Source: Pseudomonadota bacterium
Lineage (GTDB): Bacteria; Pseudomonadota; Gammaproteobacteria; CALCKW01
DNA length: 49,516 bases
Direction of reading: 5' to 3'
Assembly: GCA_039196715.1 (NCBI GenBank)
Contig: JBCCUP010000002.1
Coordinates: forward strand, 137,601 to 187,116
In this document: positions 16,787-24,808 of the stretch, piece by piece
Layout of the letters: each line of letters starts with the position of its first letter
Numbering within the stretch: the first letter of the stretch is position 1
Notes under the pieces: model-generated
The model's input: the letters and a program-made list of their open reading frames with translations, nothing else
Databases searched by the model: none
Told to the model about the DNA's origin: nothing
Translations under genes and position numbers: made by a program

Positions 16787-17783
16787 TGGGCTGCTCGAGC
16801 GCGTGTCGACGGCGGTGCGTGCAGCCGGACCCGCGCGCACGGTCTCGGTCTACGCGCCGAGCAACATTGCCCTGGCAAAGTACTGGGGTAAGCGTGACAA
16901 GCCTGCAAATCTACCCCTGAACAGCTCGCTGTCCGTCTCCCTCGGAGACTGGGGGACACACACGGCCATTTCGCCGTCGCCTGACGACCGGGATCACGTG
17001 CTTCTGCACGATGCCGAACTGGCGGCAGACAGCCCCTTTGCCCGCCGCGTGTTGCGCTTCGCCGAGCGCTTTGGCGGCATACACCGCCCGCCGCTCCGCA
17101 TACACACGCGCAACACCCTGCCGACGGCGGCGGGCCTGGCATCCTCTGCGTCGGGTTTCGCCGCGCTGACACGCGCGCTGTGTGCGTGTTTCGAGCTGGA
17201 CTTGAGTGCGCGCGAGATGAGTGTGATCGCCCGGTTGGGATCCGGCAGCGCCACGCGGTCACTCTGGCACGGCTTCGTGCGTTGGGATCGCGGTGTCCGG
17301 CCCGACGGCGAAGACAGTCACGGTGTGCCGCTGGACCTGACTTGGCCCGCGTTTCGAATTGCCGTCGTCACGGTGACGACCGAGGCCAAAGCCTGGTCGT
17401 CGCGTGACGGGATGAACCACACGGTGGCGACCAGTCCGCTGTACGCCGCCTGGCCCGAGCGGGCAGAGGCGGACTGCCGTGCGATCGAACAGGCCCTGTG
17501 CGACCGCGATGCCAGCGCACTCGGACCGCTGGTGGAAGCCAATGCGCTCGCCATGCATGCCACCATGCAATCGGCGCGACCCGCGCTGACCTACCTCACT
17601 AGCACGAGTTGGTCGGTTCTGGAAAGGCTCTGGCAGGCGCGTCGCGACGGTCTCGAGGCCTACGCGACCATGGACGCCGGGGCCAACGTCAAGCTCGTGT
17701 TCGAGGCCGACGCGACCGACGCCGTGCTGGAGGCGTTTCCGACGGCCGACATCATCGCGCCGTTCAACCACACCCCGCGCTAG
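16779..17783 (+). CDS. mvaD: diphosphomevalonate decarboxylase
   Basis: This enzyme converts mevalonate 5-diphosphate to isopentenyl diphosphate with ATP, closing the pathway. The 334-residue GHMP protein shows the family-specific YAPSNIALAKYWGKRD and LPLNSSLSVSLGDWGTHT at the N-terminus, the loop LPTAAGLASSASGFAAL, GSGSATRSLWHGFVRW, and TMDAGANVKLVFE with the conserved Asp-Ala-Gly near the C-terminus. The AxxxxSS loop and the KYWGK lysine distinguish it from phosphomevalonate decarboxylases and simple kinases. The ATG overlaps the previous gene by eight bases. Confidence 0.95.
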   Translation: MASGLLERVSTAVRAAGPARTVSVYAPSNIALAKYWGKRDKPANLPLNSSLSVSLGDWGTHTAISPSPDDRDHVLLHDAELAADSPFARRVLRFAERFGGIHRPPLRIHTRNTLPTAAGLASSASGFAALTRALCACFELDLSAREMSVIARLGSGSATRSLWHGFVRWDRGVRPDGEDSHGVPLDLTWPAFRIAVVTVTTEAKAWSSRDGMNHTVATSPLYAAWPERAEADCRAIEQALCDRDASALGPLVEANALAMHATMQSARPALTYLTSTSWSVLERLWQARRDGLEAYATMDAGANVKLVFEADATDAVLEAFPTADIIAPFNHTPR

Positions 17784-17852
17784 GCCGCCCTGGCCCGTGC
17801 AAGCCGACCTGTATACTGCCCTCGCCCCCGCTGCACATGCGTCACGCGGCAC

Positions 17853-18626
17853 ATGGACGCCCTGAGCCCGATCCGACAACACTACGCCGAGGCGGTCTGC
17901 ACCGGCCTCGAACACGCCGGCCAATTGATCCCCGCCTTTGCCAGCGTGGACCGCGCGGCCTGTCTGCTGCCGCCGCCCTGGTCAGTCTTGCACCACTTGC
18001 CTGGCCGCCACGGTCACGTCGAAAAAACGTCCCGCGAGCAGGACCTCTACCACGATCGGCTGGTGCAGCTCGATGCAAGCCGGCGTATCAATAACGGCCA
18101 ACCGAGTCTCTGGGCGGCGGTTTTCGACCGGCTGTTGACGCACGCACCGACGCGGCTACTGCACCTCGGCTGCGGTTCGGGGTATTACACGGCCATCCTG
18201 GCGGCGTTGTTTCCGGACGCAGAGGTGCGTTTTCACGACGTGCATGAGCCACTCCGTGCGCACGCGGCGCAGCTCTTCGCCACCCGCCAACGGGTCCTGG
18301 TGGATGATCGTCACACGGTGCTCGACGCTATCGTGTGTTCGTTCGGGTGCAGTCGGGTGGCCGAGCCGCTGGTGACGCGCTGGCAGGACGGGGGTGTCCT
18401 GTTGGCGCCCGTCACGGACCGCCACGGCAGGGGTGTCTTTGTCGAGGCGCGGCGGCAGGGAGACCGGGTCGAGGTGCGGCCGCTGTTTTACTGCGCCTTC
18501 TCCCTGGATGCTGAGCAGGCGCAGTTTCCGCAGCGCATCGTTTGGCGCGATGCGGTGTCTGCGCCCTGGCCGACCCACGGCGCCCTCGATCTCGGCGCCC
18601 TGTTCACAGCGACCTCGAGCGACTGA
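17853..18626 (+). CDS. PCMT-like SAM-dependent methyltransferase
   Basis: This 257-residue protein resembles the protein-L-isoaspartate O-methyltransferase fold. LYHDRLVQLDASRRINNGQPSLWAAVFDRL matches the region in which PCMT-type enzymes prime the substrate, and RLLHLGCGSGYYTAILAAL is the glycine-rich SAM loop (GCGSGYYT) at about residue 105. VHEPLRAHA supplies the acidic residue after beta-2. It is more divergent than true Pcm and lacks an obvious full C-terminal part, so the substrate is unknown. It follows the mevalonate genes by 69 bp on the same strand and ends just before the right polA-end repeat. It could modify a product of the pathway or simply be cargo. Confidence 0.75.
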   Translation: MDALSPIRQHYAEAVCTGLEHAGQLIPAFASVDRAACLLPPPWSVLHHLPGRHGHVEKTSREQDLYHDRLVQLDASRRINNGQPSLWAAVFDRLLTHAPTRLLHLGCGSGYYTAILAALFPDAEVRFHDVHEPLRAHAAQLFATRQRVLVDDRHTVLDAIVCSFGCSRVAEPLVTRWQDGGVLLAPVTDRHGRGVFVEARRQGDRVEVRPLFYCAFSLDAEQAQFPQRIVWRDAVSAPWPTHGALDLGALFTATSSD

Positions 18627-18684
18627 CTGGGACGGCGTCTGGCCTCGCGGGTCAACGACGCGGCAGATGCAAGGCCGCTGCGAC

Positions 18685-18745
18685 CTGTCCGTGCTTCTCG
18701 AGGTCGACACCGGGGTCGGCGACAGTTGGGAGCAGGCGCACTGAC
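18685..18745 (+). repeat. direct repeat, right copy (residual polA 3' end)
   Basis: This stretch is 57/61 identical to the end of polA, without gaps. Translated in the same frame it reads LSVLLEVDTGVGDSWEQAH and stop, versus LSVPLEVDTGVGHSWEQAH in PolA, so even the reading frame and stop are intact although no polA body precedes it. Two of the four substitutions fall in one codon. Sequence to its right is lower in GC. Confidence 0.9.
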
Positions 18746-18777
18746 CTTTTTGCACCTGGTGTGGCAGATTAGGGTGT

Positions 18778-18924
18778 TTACGCCGGGCCGGTGCCTAACG
18801 ATGAGATGATGCGGGATTTTTCAATAATCCACCCTTCTTCATATTTCACAAGCGTGTGGATGTATATGAGTAGAGGGAATGTCCCTTTTTTGGGTTCGCC
18901 TATGTTTGGGGGCGGAATAGTACG
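18778..18924 (-). pseudogene. C-terminal remnant of an NTF2/SnoaL-like protein
   Basis: An open frame on the minus strand without a start codon reads TFPLLIYIHTLVKYEEGWI, then IEKSRIISSLGTGPA and a stop. The pattern of a hydrophobic strand, a charged turn, GWxI and a final basic strand is what ends small NTF2-fold proteins of the SnoaL/DUF4440 type. A TAG precedes it and no upstream part is found in any frame, so only about 48 codons remain. It lies directly after the homocysteine methyltransferase gene in the same low-GC patch. Confidence 0.45.
18874..18891 (+). terminator. weak intrinsic terminator-like hairpin
   Basis: AGGGA and TCCCT pair around a three-base loop, followed by a run of T. 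The stem is only five base pairs, so termination would be modest. It could end transcription leaving the mevalonate operon. Confidence 0.35.
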
Positions 18925-18947
18925 CTAAGGTGAAGTAGTAGAGTTGG

Positions 18948-19883
18948 TCAGGCTTTCGATATCGAATTTGCAATCTGCTTTAAGTGTCGACTATCGGTTC
19001 CGCAACAGCCGCCGAGAATATTGATTTGTGAGTATTTCCTAGAGATTTCAGCCAACTGATTTCCCAGCTCTGCTGGATCTCCATCGTCCAATTCATCGGC
19101 TTCATCCAACTCCGCGTGGCTGCACCTTGACGCGTTGGCCACGATGCCTTTTAGACGCTGCATCCAGGGTTCGTCAGATAGAATGTCGTTAAAGTGGTCT
19201 GGATGCGCACAATTGATCATGAAGTAGCTCGAATAGCCGTCTGTGGCCTTGTCCACTTCTTCGATTGCGCTCTTCAGAGTTGCACCATTTGGCAGCTTGC
19301 CATCTGTTTCAACCGTGAACGCAATGATCACTGGCAATTCAAAACCCTTGGCTGCCAACACCATCCCTGTTGCTTCTTGTGGATAGGCGACAGTGTATCC
19401 ACTGATCAAATCAACCTCCGTGTCTGATAGCGCTGCTACCTGTTCGGAGTGATAGGCCATCGCCACATCTGCGGTCATTTGGTCCGCAGGCGCATAAGCA
19501 TCATCTCGCGGGCCGATATTGGCGCTTAGAACTGTTGGAAGATCGCTATTTTTATCGCGGATGTGAGCCATCAAGGCAATTGCCTGCTTATTCAACTCAA
19601 TAAGCCGATCCGGCGTGTATCCGATAGCTGCGCCGCGATCCCGGTTTGCGACCCATGTTGGGCTTTCAAGAATGACACCCAGACCTGATTCTCTGCCGAT
19701 TTCAATCAGGTTTGTGAAATACCCAGTCAGCAGCTCTCTGCCTCGGCTTGTTTCGAGCAGCGGGTAGGAGGCAAATCCCAGCAGATCGACACCTTGTGTA
19801 AAAAGCAGGTCGGTCTCCATGCCTGTGTATGCCAGGAAGGTTTTGCCAGTGAGTTGAGGCAGTTCGTTACGATAGAGTGCCAT
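18948..19883 (-). CDS. homocysteine S-methyltransferase family protein
   Basis: This 311-residue protein has the zinc-dependent homocysteine methyltransferase fold (MmuM / MetH N-domain family), which moves a methyl group from a donor such as S-methylmethionine or a betaine to a thiol. The zinc ligands are visible: Cys in MINCAHPDHF and the Cys pair in INILGGCCGTDSRHLKQIA. ESPTWVANRDRGAAIGY and SANIGPRDDAYAP are family segments in the barrel. The methyl donor cannot be told from sequence. Base composition is clearly lower in GC than the flanking genes, with many A/T third positions, which points to recent transfer. It follows the MFS gene on the same strand after 77 bp. Confidence 0.85.
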   Translation of the reverse strand: MALYRNELPQLTGKTFLAYTGMETDLLFTQGVDLLGFASYPLLETSRGRELLTGYFTNLIEIGRESGLGVILESPTWVANRDRGAAIGYTPDRLIELNKQAIALMAHIRDKNSDLPTVLSANIGPRDDAYAPADQMTADVAMAYHSEQVAALSDTEVDLISGYTVAYPQEATGMVLAAKGFELPVIIAFTVETDGKLPNGATLKSAIEEVDKATDGYSSYFMINCAHPDHFNDILSDEPWMQRLKGIVANASRCSHAELDEADELDDGDPAELGNQLAEISRKYSQINILGGCCGTDSRHLKQIANSISKA

Positions 19884-19960
19884 GGATGGTTATCCGTTTG
19901 TCCGTTTTTTACGTTCAGTAGATAGTCGTTCACGACACAGAGAATTACTGCCAAATGAAA

Positions 19961-21499
19961 TCATCGATCGCTCGCGGCAGCCGAGAGTTTAACTGAGCTT
20001 AGCCCTGCGGCGCAGCCTGCGGCCACCAGCGCGAACAGGCTCGCAATCAGCATCACGTCGATGAAAGCCGAATCGAGCGCCTGACCCAGCGCCGCGCGGG
20101 CCGGTGGGTGCAGCACGGTTGGCAGGGCGCCGAGGTCGGCCTGCGTGAGCGTGTCGGCGGCGCCGCGCACCACCGGTGCGATCTGCGCACGCGCGTCGGC
20201 GTCGGGCACCTGGTCGACCAGCGCGGTATCGAGGTGGTGGCGGTAGCGCAGCGCCAGCAACGCACCGAACAGGGCGACGGCGAAGAGGTTGCCGATGCGC
20301 GTCACGGCGTGGTTGATGCCCGAGGCGAGCCCGCTCTCCTCGGTGTCGACGCTGTTCAGCACGCCGGTGGTGAGCGGCGTCACCATCGCGCCCGCGGCGA
20401 CGCCGAGGGCGGTGATCACGATGGCACCGGACCAGGGCGTTCTGAGCAACACCAGCAGGCAGGCCGACGCGGTGGCGATCGCGATGCCCACGGCCCCGAC
20501 GATCATCGGTGTGCGGTAGCCCACCCGGTCGGCCCAGACGCCGACCGGGCGGGCCATGAGGCTGATGCAGATGCCGAGCGGCAGCATGTTGAGCGCGGCC
20601 TGCGATGCGCTGAGACCGAGCGACGTGACCATCACGTAGGGCACCAGAAACAACAGCGACATGAACGCCGTGAAGACGAACAGGCAGTAGGCGTTCAGCA
20701 GCACGAACTCGCGGTTGGCGAGAAAGTGCGCCGGCAGTATCGGCGCGACGGCACGGCGCTCCCAGGCGACGAAGGCGAACAGCCCGAGGGCACCCGCCAA
20801 CCAGCCTGGCCAGACCAGGTGTGATGCCACCGGGTGCAAGGACACGTTGATGGTCGCGAACACCAGGGCTGCCAGCGCCAGGGTCAAGAGCGAGGCGCCT
20901 GGCCAGTCGAGCGGCACCGGCTTGCGCTCGTTGCCGCGCGGCACCGCGTAGACCGTCAGTGCGACCGCGAGGATGCCGAGCGGGATGTTCACCCAGAACG
21001 CGTAGGGCCAGCCGCCGGTGTCGACCAGGAAGCCGCCGATCACCGGGCCTGCGGCTGCCGAGGCCGACGCCGCGGCCGACCAGATCCCGACCGCCCGGCC
21101 GCGCTGCTCAGGCGGGTAGAGCCGGGCGATGATCGAGAGCGACTGCGGCAACATGAGCGCGGCGAACACCCCTTGCGCCGTGCGCGCGGCGATCAACCAG
21201 CTGCTGTCTGGCGCGGCGGCGCAGGCAGCCGACGCTGCGGTGAAGCCCGCAATGCCGAAGAGAAAAACCCGTCGCGGCCCGTAGCGGTCACCGAGCGCGC
21301 CGCTGATCACGAGCAAGGCGCACACCGCCAGCAGGTAGGCATTGGCGATCCACTGCAGCGCGGCGAAACTGGCGCCGAGATCGCGCTGGATGCTCGGCAA
21401 CGCGATGTGGACGATCGTGCCGTCGATGAAGCCCATGCTCGACGCGATGATGGTGGCGCTGAGCGCCAGGCCGCGTTGCCACCGCGTGAGAACCGTCAT
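19961..21499 (-). CDS. MFS drug:H+ antiporter, DHA2 (EmrB/QacA) type
   Basis: This 512-residue inner-membrane exporter has about 14 predicted helices. Family motifs include FIDGTIVHIALPSIQRDLG in helix 1 (the D-x-T-I-V-x-x-A-L-P signature of DHA2), GALGDRYGPRRVFLFG (motif A, loop 2-3) and AGPVIGGFLVDTGGWPYAF (motif C, antiporter signature, followed by the W-R/Y-x-F-x-x-N-x-P segment). It probably expels a toxic organic compound in exchange for protons. The ATG at 21497-21499 is chosen because upstream residues are not hydrophobic and overlap the divergent gene. It diverges from the Eis-like acetyltransferase by about 57 bp, so the two may be co-regulated resistance functions. Confidence 0.9.
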   Translation of the reverse strand: MTVLTRWQRGLALSATIIASSMGFIDGTIVHIALPSIQRDLGASFAALQWIANAYLLAVCALLVISGALGDRYGPRRVFLFGIAGFTAASAACAAAPDSSWLIAARTAQGVFAALMLPQSLSIIARLYPPEQRGRAVGIWSAAASASAAAGPVIGGFLVDTGGWPYAFWVNIPLGILAVALTVYAVPRGNERKPVPLDWPGASLLTLALAALVFATINVSLHPVASHLVWPGWLAGALGLFAFVAWERRAVAPILPAHFLANREFVLLNAYCLFVFTAFMSLLFLVPYVMVTSLGLSASQAALNMLPLGICISLMARPVGVWADRVGYRTPMIVGAVGIAIATASACLLVLLRTPWSGAIVITALGVAAGAMVTPLTTGVLNSVDTEESGLASGINHAVTRIGNLFAVALFGALLALRYRHHLDTALVDQVPDADARAQIAPVVRGAADTLTQADLGALPTVLHPPARAALGQALDSAFIDVMLIASLFALVAAGCAAGLSSVKLSAAASDR

Positions 21500-21556
21500 G
21501 CGTTGCGTGTCGTCACCTTGGCAGACCAGTGTGGCACACTGACGCACCGTGACGCG

Positions 21557-22843
21557 ATGCGATTCGCAATGAGCAACCCTGTCCCCTACGACTGCCACAG
21601 CGGTGCGATTCGGGTGTTTCAGCCCAACGCCGACGAGCAGCTCACCACCATCCACGCCGTGCGTGCAGCCTTTGGCATGCTCGGTGAGGTCACACTCGAT
21701 CGCGAACACCTCAGACCCGATGAACGGCGCCTCTCGGTCGCCGACGGGGACACGATCATCGGCGGCTGTTTTTCCTACCCCTACCGCATGAGTCTGCCGG
21801 GCGGTGGCGACGTGCCCGCAGCCGGGCTCGGCGGCGTGGGCATTTCACCGGTCGCACAGGGCAGAGGCGGTTTTCGGCCGCTGCTCGAAGGCCACCTCAA
21901 GCAAAGTGCGGCCCTCGGCGACGCCGCGTCGCTCTTGATGGCGTCCGAGTCCGGGCTCTACCGTCGCTTCGGTTACGGCCAGGCGACCGAGATGGCCGTC
22001 TGGCAGCTCGACACTCGGGATTTCGCGCTGCGCGATCCGGCGTCGGCAGCCGAGGGCCAGCTGGTGCTGCTCGACGACGTCGCCGACACCGCGAGGCGGC
22101 TCGCACCCGTCCACGACGCGGCCTGCAGACGCCGCGGGGGTGATGTGTTCCGGAGCGCGGACTGGTGGTCGATGATTGTCGGCGCCGCCGAGCGCAGCTG
22201 GTTCGGTGGTGGGCCCCAGTTTGTCGCAGGCTGGCAAAGCGCACGCGGCGATCTCGACGCCTACGCCCTCTACGTGCTCGAGGACGTGGCCGACGACGCC
22301 GGTGAGCCGGGTACGCCAGCCAACCGCCTGAGGCTGCGCGAGCTGGTCGCCACCTCGGTGGCAGCCGAAGTCGCGTTGTTTGCGGCGCTCTGTCGCATCA
22401 GTTGGGTGCGTGAGCTGCGCTGGGAGCTGGCGCCGGTCGACCCGCCGGTCCGCCACCTGATGACCGAGCCGCGCGAGTTCCGCCAGGTGCGTCGGCTGGA
22501 CATGTCGTGGGTGCGCCCGCTCGACGTCATCGCGCTGCTCGAGGGGCGCCGCTACCTGTCGGACGGCGACATCCAGTTCGACTACAGCGACCCGCTGTTG
22601 GCACCGCAATCGGGCGGCTACCGCCTCAGCGTGGTCGACGGTGCCGGCACGGTGACACGGGTTGCGCCCGGCCCGGATGCGGTCGTGCTCGCGCCGGAGA
22701 CGCTGGCGATGACGGTCTTCGGCGGCACGCGTGTCGCCGAGCTCGCCGACGCCGGCCAGCTGCACGGTCCGGTGCCCGCGGTTGCGGTCCTGGACCGCCT
22801 GTTACTGACCGACCGCGCGCCGTTCAACCTGACGAAGTTCTGA
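21557..22843 (+). CDS. Eis-like GNAT N-acetyltransferase
   Basis: This 428-residue protein is organised like Eis (enhanced intracellular survival) acetyltransferases: an N-terminal GNAT domain, a second GNAT-like domain and an SCP2-like C-terminal domain. The acetyl-CoA loop is VGISPVAQGRGGFRPLLEGH near residues 95-113, followed by MASESGLYRRFGYGQA, highly typical of the family. The protein ends FNLTKF; in studied Eis enzymes the carboxylate of a terminal Phe takes part in catalysis, and that feature is kept. Family members acetylate aminoglycosides, polyamines or Lys side chains; the target here is unknown. The ATG at 21557 or the one at 21569 (MSNPVPYD) could be the start. It is divergent from an efflux pump. 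Confidence 0.85.
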   Translation: MRFAMSNPVPYDCHSGAIRVFQPNADEQLTTIHAVRAAFGMLGEVTLDREHLRPDERRLSVADGDTIIGGCFSYPYRMSLPGGGDVPAAGLGGVGISPVAQGRGGFRPLLEGHLKQSAALGDAASLLMASESGLYRRFGYGQATEMAVWQLDTRDFALRDPASAAEGQLVLLDDVADTARRLAPVHDAACRRRGGDVFRSADWWSMIVGAAERSWFGGGPQFVAGWQSARGDLDAYALYVLEDVADDAGEPGTPANRLRLRELVATSVAAEVALFAALCRISWVRELRWELAPVDPPVRHLMTEPREFRQVRRLDMSWVRPLDVIALLEGRRYLSDGDIQFDYSDPLLAPQSGGYRLSVVDGAGTVTRVAPGPDAVVLAPETLAMTVFGGTRVAELADAGQLHGPVPAVAVLDRLLLTDRAPFNLTKF

Positions 22844-22915
22844 CGGGGCTGTGCCCGGTCCCGGGGACCTGCGTACACTGGGCACCCACCACACCGCAGC
22901 CCAGGGGGTAACAGG

Positions 22916-23764
22916 ATGCGTTGGCGAGGCAGACGCCGGAGCGGCAACATCGAAGACCGTCGAGGCCAGCGCACGGGCGGGCGTGTCGGACGCCGTGCGG
23001 GCATGGGGGGCGGTATGACGATCATCGCCCTGATCGCCGCGCTGATTTTCGGGTTCGACCCGAGCGCGCTGCTGGGTGTGCTCGGCGGTGGCAGCGCTCC
23101 GGTGCAACAAACGCGTGCGCCCACCTCGGACCAGGACGCCGAGGTGGTCGAGTTTCTGAGTGTGGTGCTCGCCGACACCGAGCAGGTCTGGGGCGACATG
23201 TTCCAGCGAGCGGGCTTGCAATACAAGACGCCAAAGCTGGTGCTCTACAACGACGCAACACCGACTGCCTGTGGCACGGGGCAGGCCGCCGCGGGGCCCT
23301 TTTATTGCCCGGGTGATCACAAGCTCTACCTCGACCTGAGTTTTCTGGCTGAATTGCAACGCATGGGCGCCGAGGGGGATTTCGCGCTGGCCTACGTCAT
23401 CGCCCACGAGGTGGGCCACCACATCCAGACCCTCGAAGGCACGGCCGCCCGCGTGCAGCGTGCCCGGCAGCGGATGAGCCAGGTCGACGGCAACCGCGTA
23501 CAGGTGGCGATGGAGCTGCAGGCGGATTGCTACGCCGGTGTCTGGGCGCACCATGCCCACACGGATCGCCAACTGCTCGAGCCGGGTGACATCGAAGAGG
23601 GCATGGCGGCCGCGGCTGCGGTGGGCGACGACACACTGCAGCGCAAGGCGGGTCGGCGCGTGGTGCCCGAAGCCTTCACGCACGGCACCTCGGCGCAACG
23701 CACCGAATGGCTGATCCGCGGCCTGCGCAGCGGCGACGTGCGCGACTGCGACACCTTTTCCTGA
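22916..23764 (+). CDS. ypfJ: YpfJ-type putative neutral zinc metallopeptidase
   Basis: This 282-residue member of the YpfJ/neutral zinc metallopeptidase family starts MRWRGRRRSGNIEDRRG, the usual N-terminal signature. A membrane helix follows (MTIIALIAALIFGF, residues about 34-48), then a periplasmic domain. The zinc motif is AYVIAHEVGHHIQ (HExxH) with the third acidic ligand probably in MELQADCYAG. TACGTGQAAAGPFYCPGDHKLY is also conserved in the family. The substrate is not known. The start is supported by AGGGGG seven bases before the ATG. The glycosyltransferase gene begins 18 bp after its stop. Confidence 0.92.
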   Translation: MRWRGRRRSGNIEDRRGQRTGGRVGRRAGMGGGMTIIALIAALIFGFDPSALLGVLGGGSAPVQQTRAPTSDQDAEVVEFLSVVLADTEQVWGDMFQRAGLQYKTPKLVLYNDATPTACGTGQAAAGPFYCPGDHKLYLDLSFLAELQRMGAEGDFALAYVIAHEVGHHIQTLEGTAARVQRARQRMSQVDGNRVQVAMELQADCYAGVWAHHAHTDRQLLEPGDIEEGMAAAAAVGDDTLQRKAGRRVVPEAFTHGTSAQRTEWLIRGLRSGDVRDCDTFS

Positions 23765-23781
23765 CGCCCACCGGCGCGCGC

Positions 23782-24780
23782 GTGACCGCACCCACGGTGT
23801 CGGTGTTGATGCCGGTGCGCAATGGCGGCCTGTGGTTGCACGAGGCCGTCGCGAGTGTGTGCGCGCAGACCCGAACCGACTGGGAGCTCGTGCTGGTCGA
23901 TGACCACTCCACCGACTCCGCCCTGGTCGGGTTGCCTGCGGATCGGCGGCTTCGCGTGATCGGCAACGCCGGGCGCGGCCTGGTGTCGGCGCTCAACACC
24001 GGCCTCACGGCCTGCCGCGCCCCCTTTGTCGCGCGCCTCGACGCCGACGACCGCATGCACCCCGAGCGCCTTGCGCACCAGCTCGCCGTGTTTGCTGCGG
24101 ACCCGTCGCTGACGGTGGTCGCCAGTCGGGTGCGGGCGTTTTCCGCGTCGGCTGCCGTGCCCGACGGCATGCGCCGCTACCTCGCCTGGCAGAACCGTCT
24201 CGTGACGCACACGGACATTGTCGACAACGTCTACGTCGAGGCGCCGGTGGTGCACCCGAGCGTGATGCTGCGCACCGCTGCCGTGCGTGCACTCGGTGGT
24301 TACCGCGAAGGCCCGTGGGCCGAAGATTTCGACCTCTGGTTGCGTGCCCGCGCCGCAGGCTGGCGGTTTCGCAAGCTGCGATGCACCTTGACCGACTGGC
24401 GCGACCACAGTGCGCGGCTGACCCGCACCGACGCCCGCTGTGCCCGTGACCGCTACATCGACGCGCGTGCGCACCACCTGGCGCTCAGCGAGGTGCGGGG
24501 TCGTGACGTGGCCATTTGCGGTGGCGGCAAGCACGCGGTGCGTTTGTGCCGCGCCCTGCGCGCGCACGGCGTCACCGTCAGCCGCTTCCACGACATCGCG
24601 GCGCGCCGGGTCGGTGGCCTGCGCCAGGGGGTACCTGTATTGCCGCTGTCGGCGCTGGTACCCACACGCGGGACGCTGGTGCTCGGGTGCGTTGCGCGGC
24701 CGCCGGCGCGTCGGGCGCTGCGCACGGCACTTGACGCCCTGGCTCTGCGCATCGGCGTTGACTACCTGATGGCCGCGTGA
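23782..24780 (+). CDS. family 2 glycosyltransferase with C-terminal Rossmann-like segment
   Basis: The first 240 residues are a GT-A fold family 2 glycosyltransferase: TVSVLMPVRNGGLWLHEAV, VLVDDHSTD, the metal-binding FVARLDADDRMHPERLA (DxD), a substrate region VVHPSVMLRT and WAEDFDLWLRARAAGW with the ED catalytic pair. It should transfer a nucleotide sugar to a glycan or lipid acceptor in the cytosol. From about residue 244 comes a different segment, GRDVAICGGGKHAVRLC, with a GxGxxA-type loop, then a strand-helix pattern ending LRIGVDYLMAA, resembling a small nucleotide-binding domain. The start is GTG at 23782, within reach of the ypfJ stop. No polysaccharide cluster surrounds it. Confidence 0.85.
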   Translation: MTAPTVSVLMPVRNGGLWLHEAVASVCAQTRTDWELVLVDDHSTDSALVGLPADRRLRVIGNAGRGLVSALNTGLTACRAPFVARLDADDRMHPERLAHQLAVFAADPSLTVVASRVRAFSASAAVPDGMRRYLAWQNRLVTHTDIVDNVYVEAPVVHPSVMLRTAAVRALGGYREGPWAEDFDLWLRARAAGWRFRKLRCTLTDWRDHSARLTRTDARCARDRYIDARAHHLALSEVRGRDVAICGGGKHAVRLCRALRAHGVTVSRFHDIAARRVGGLRQGVPVLPLSALVPTRGTLVLGCVARPPARRALRTALDALALRIGVDYLMAA

Positions 24781-24784
24781 GGCC

Positions 24785-24798
24785 GGGGCGTGTGCCCC
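24785..24798. terminator. GC-rich hairpin between convergent genes
   Basis: GGGGC and GCCCC pair around a four-base loop between the ends of the glycosyltransferase and lipoprotein genes, followed by ACCCCGGGGT, itself a palindrome. There is no T-tract, so intrinsic termination is uncertain. Confidence 0.3.
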
Positions 24799-24808
24799 GA
24801 CCCCGGGG

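Larger units (their letters stand above)
10763..18745 (+). other. putative inserted mevalonate island at the polA 3' end
   Basis: The block between the two 61-bp direct repeats contains the six mevalonate-pathway genes and a methyltransferase, all on the plus strand. A duplicated gene end is what site-specific integration into a conserved 3' coding end leaves behind: the left copy completes polA and the right copy is a residual half. No integrase or transposase is present inside, so either the enzyme acted in trans, was lost, or the block arrived by homologous recombination at polA. GC content inside looks similar to the surroundings. The insertion model is inference; the repeat is directly visible. 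Confidence 0.45.
18627..18947. other. island right border and low-GC intergenic region
   Basis: This contains the second copy of the polA 3' end (18685-18745), then an abrupt change to AT-richer sequence carrying a gene remnant on the minus strand (18778-18924) and a small plus-strand terminator-like hairpin (18874-18891). Confidence 0.6.

Noticed and set aside
10763-18745. Integrase, transposase or tRNA gene to explain the duplicated polA end
   Set aside because: I read both strands of the interval and its flanks and found none, so the block is not listed as a defined mobile element.
18809-18931. Plus-strand 40-codon frame beginning ATG ATG CGG
   Set aside because: The minus strand over the same bases matches the end of an NTF2-like protein, which explains the open frame better.
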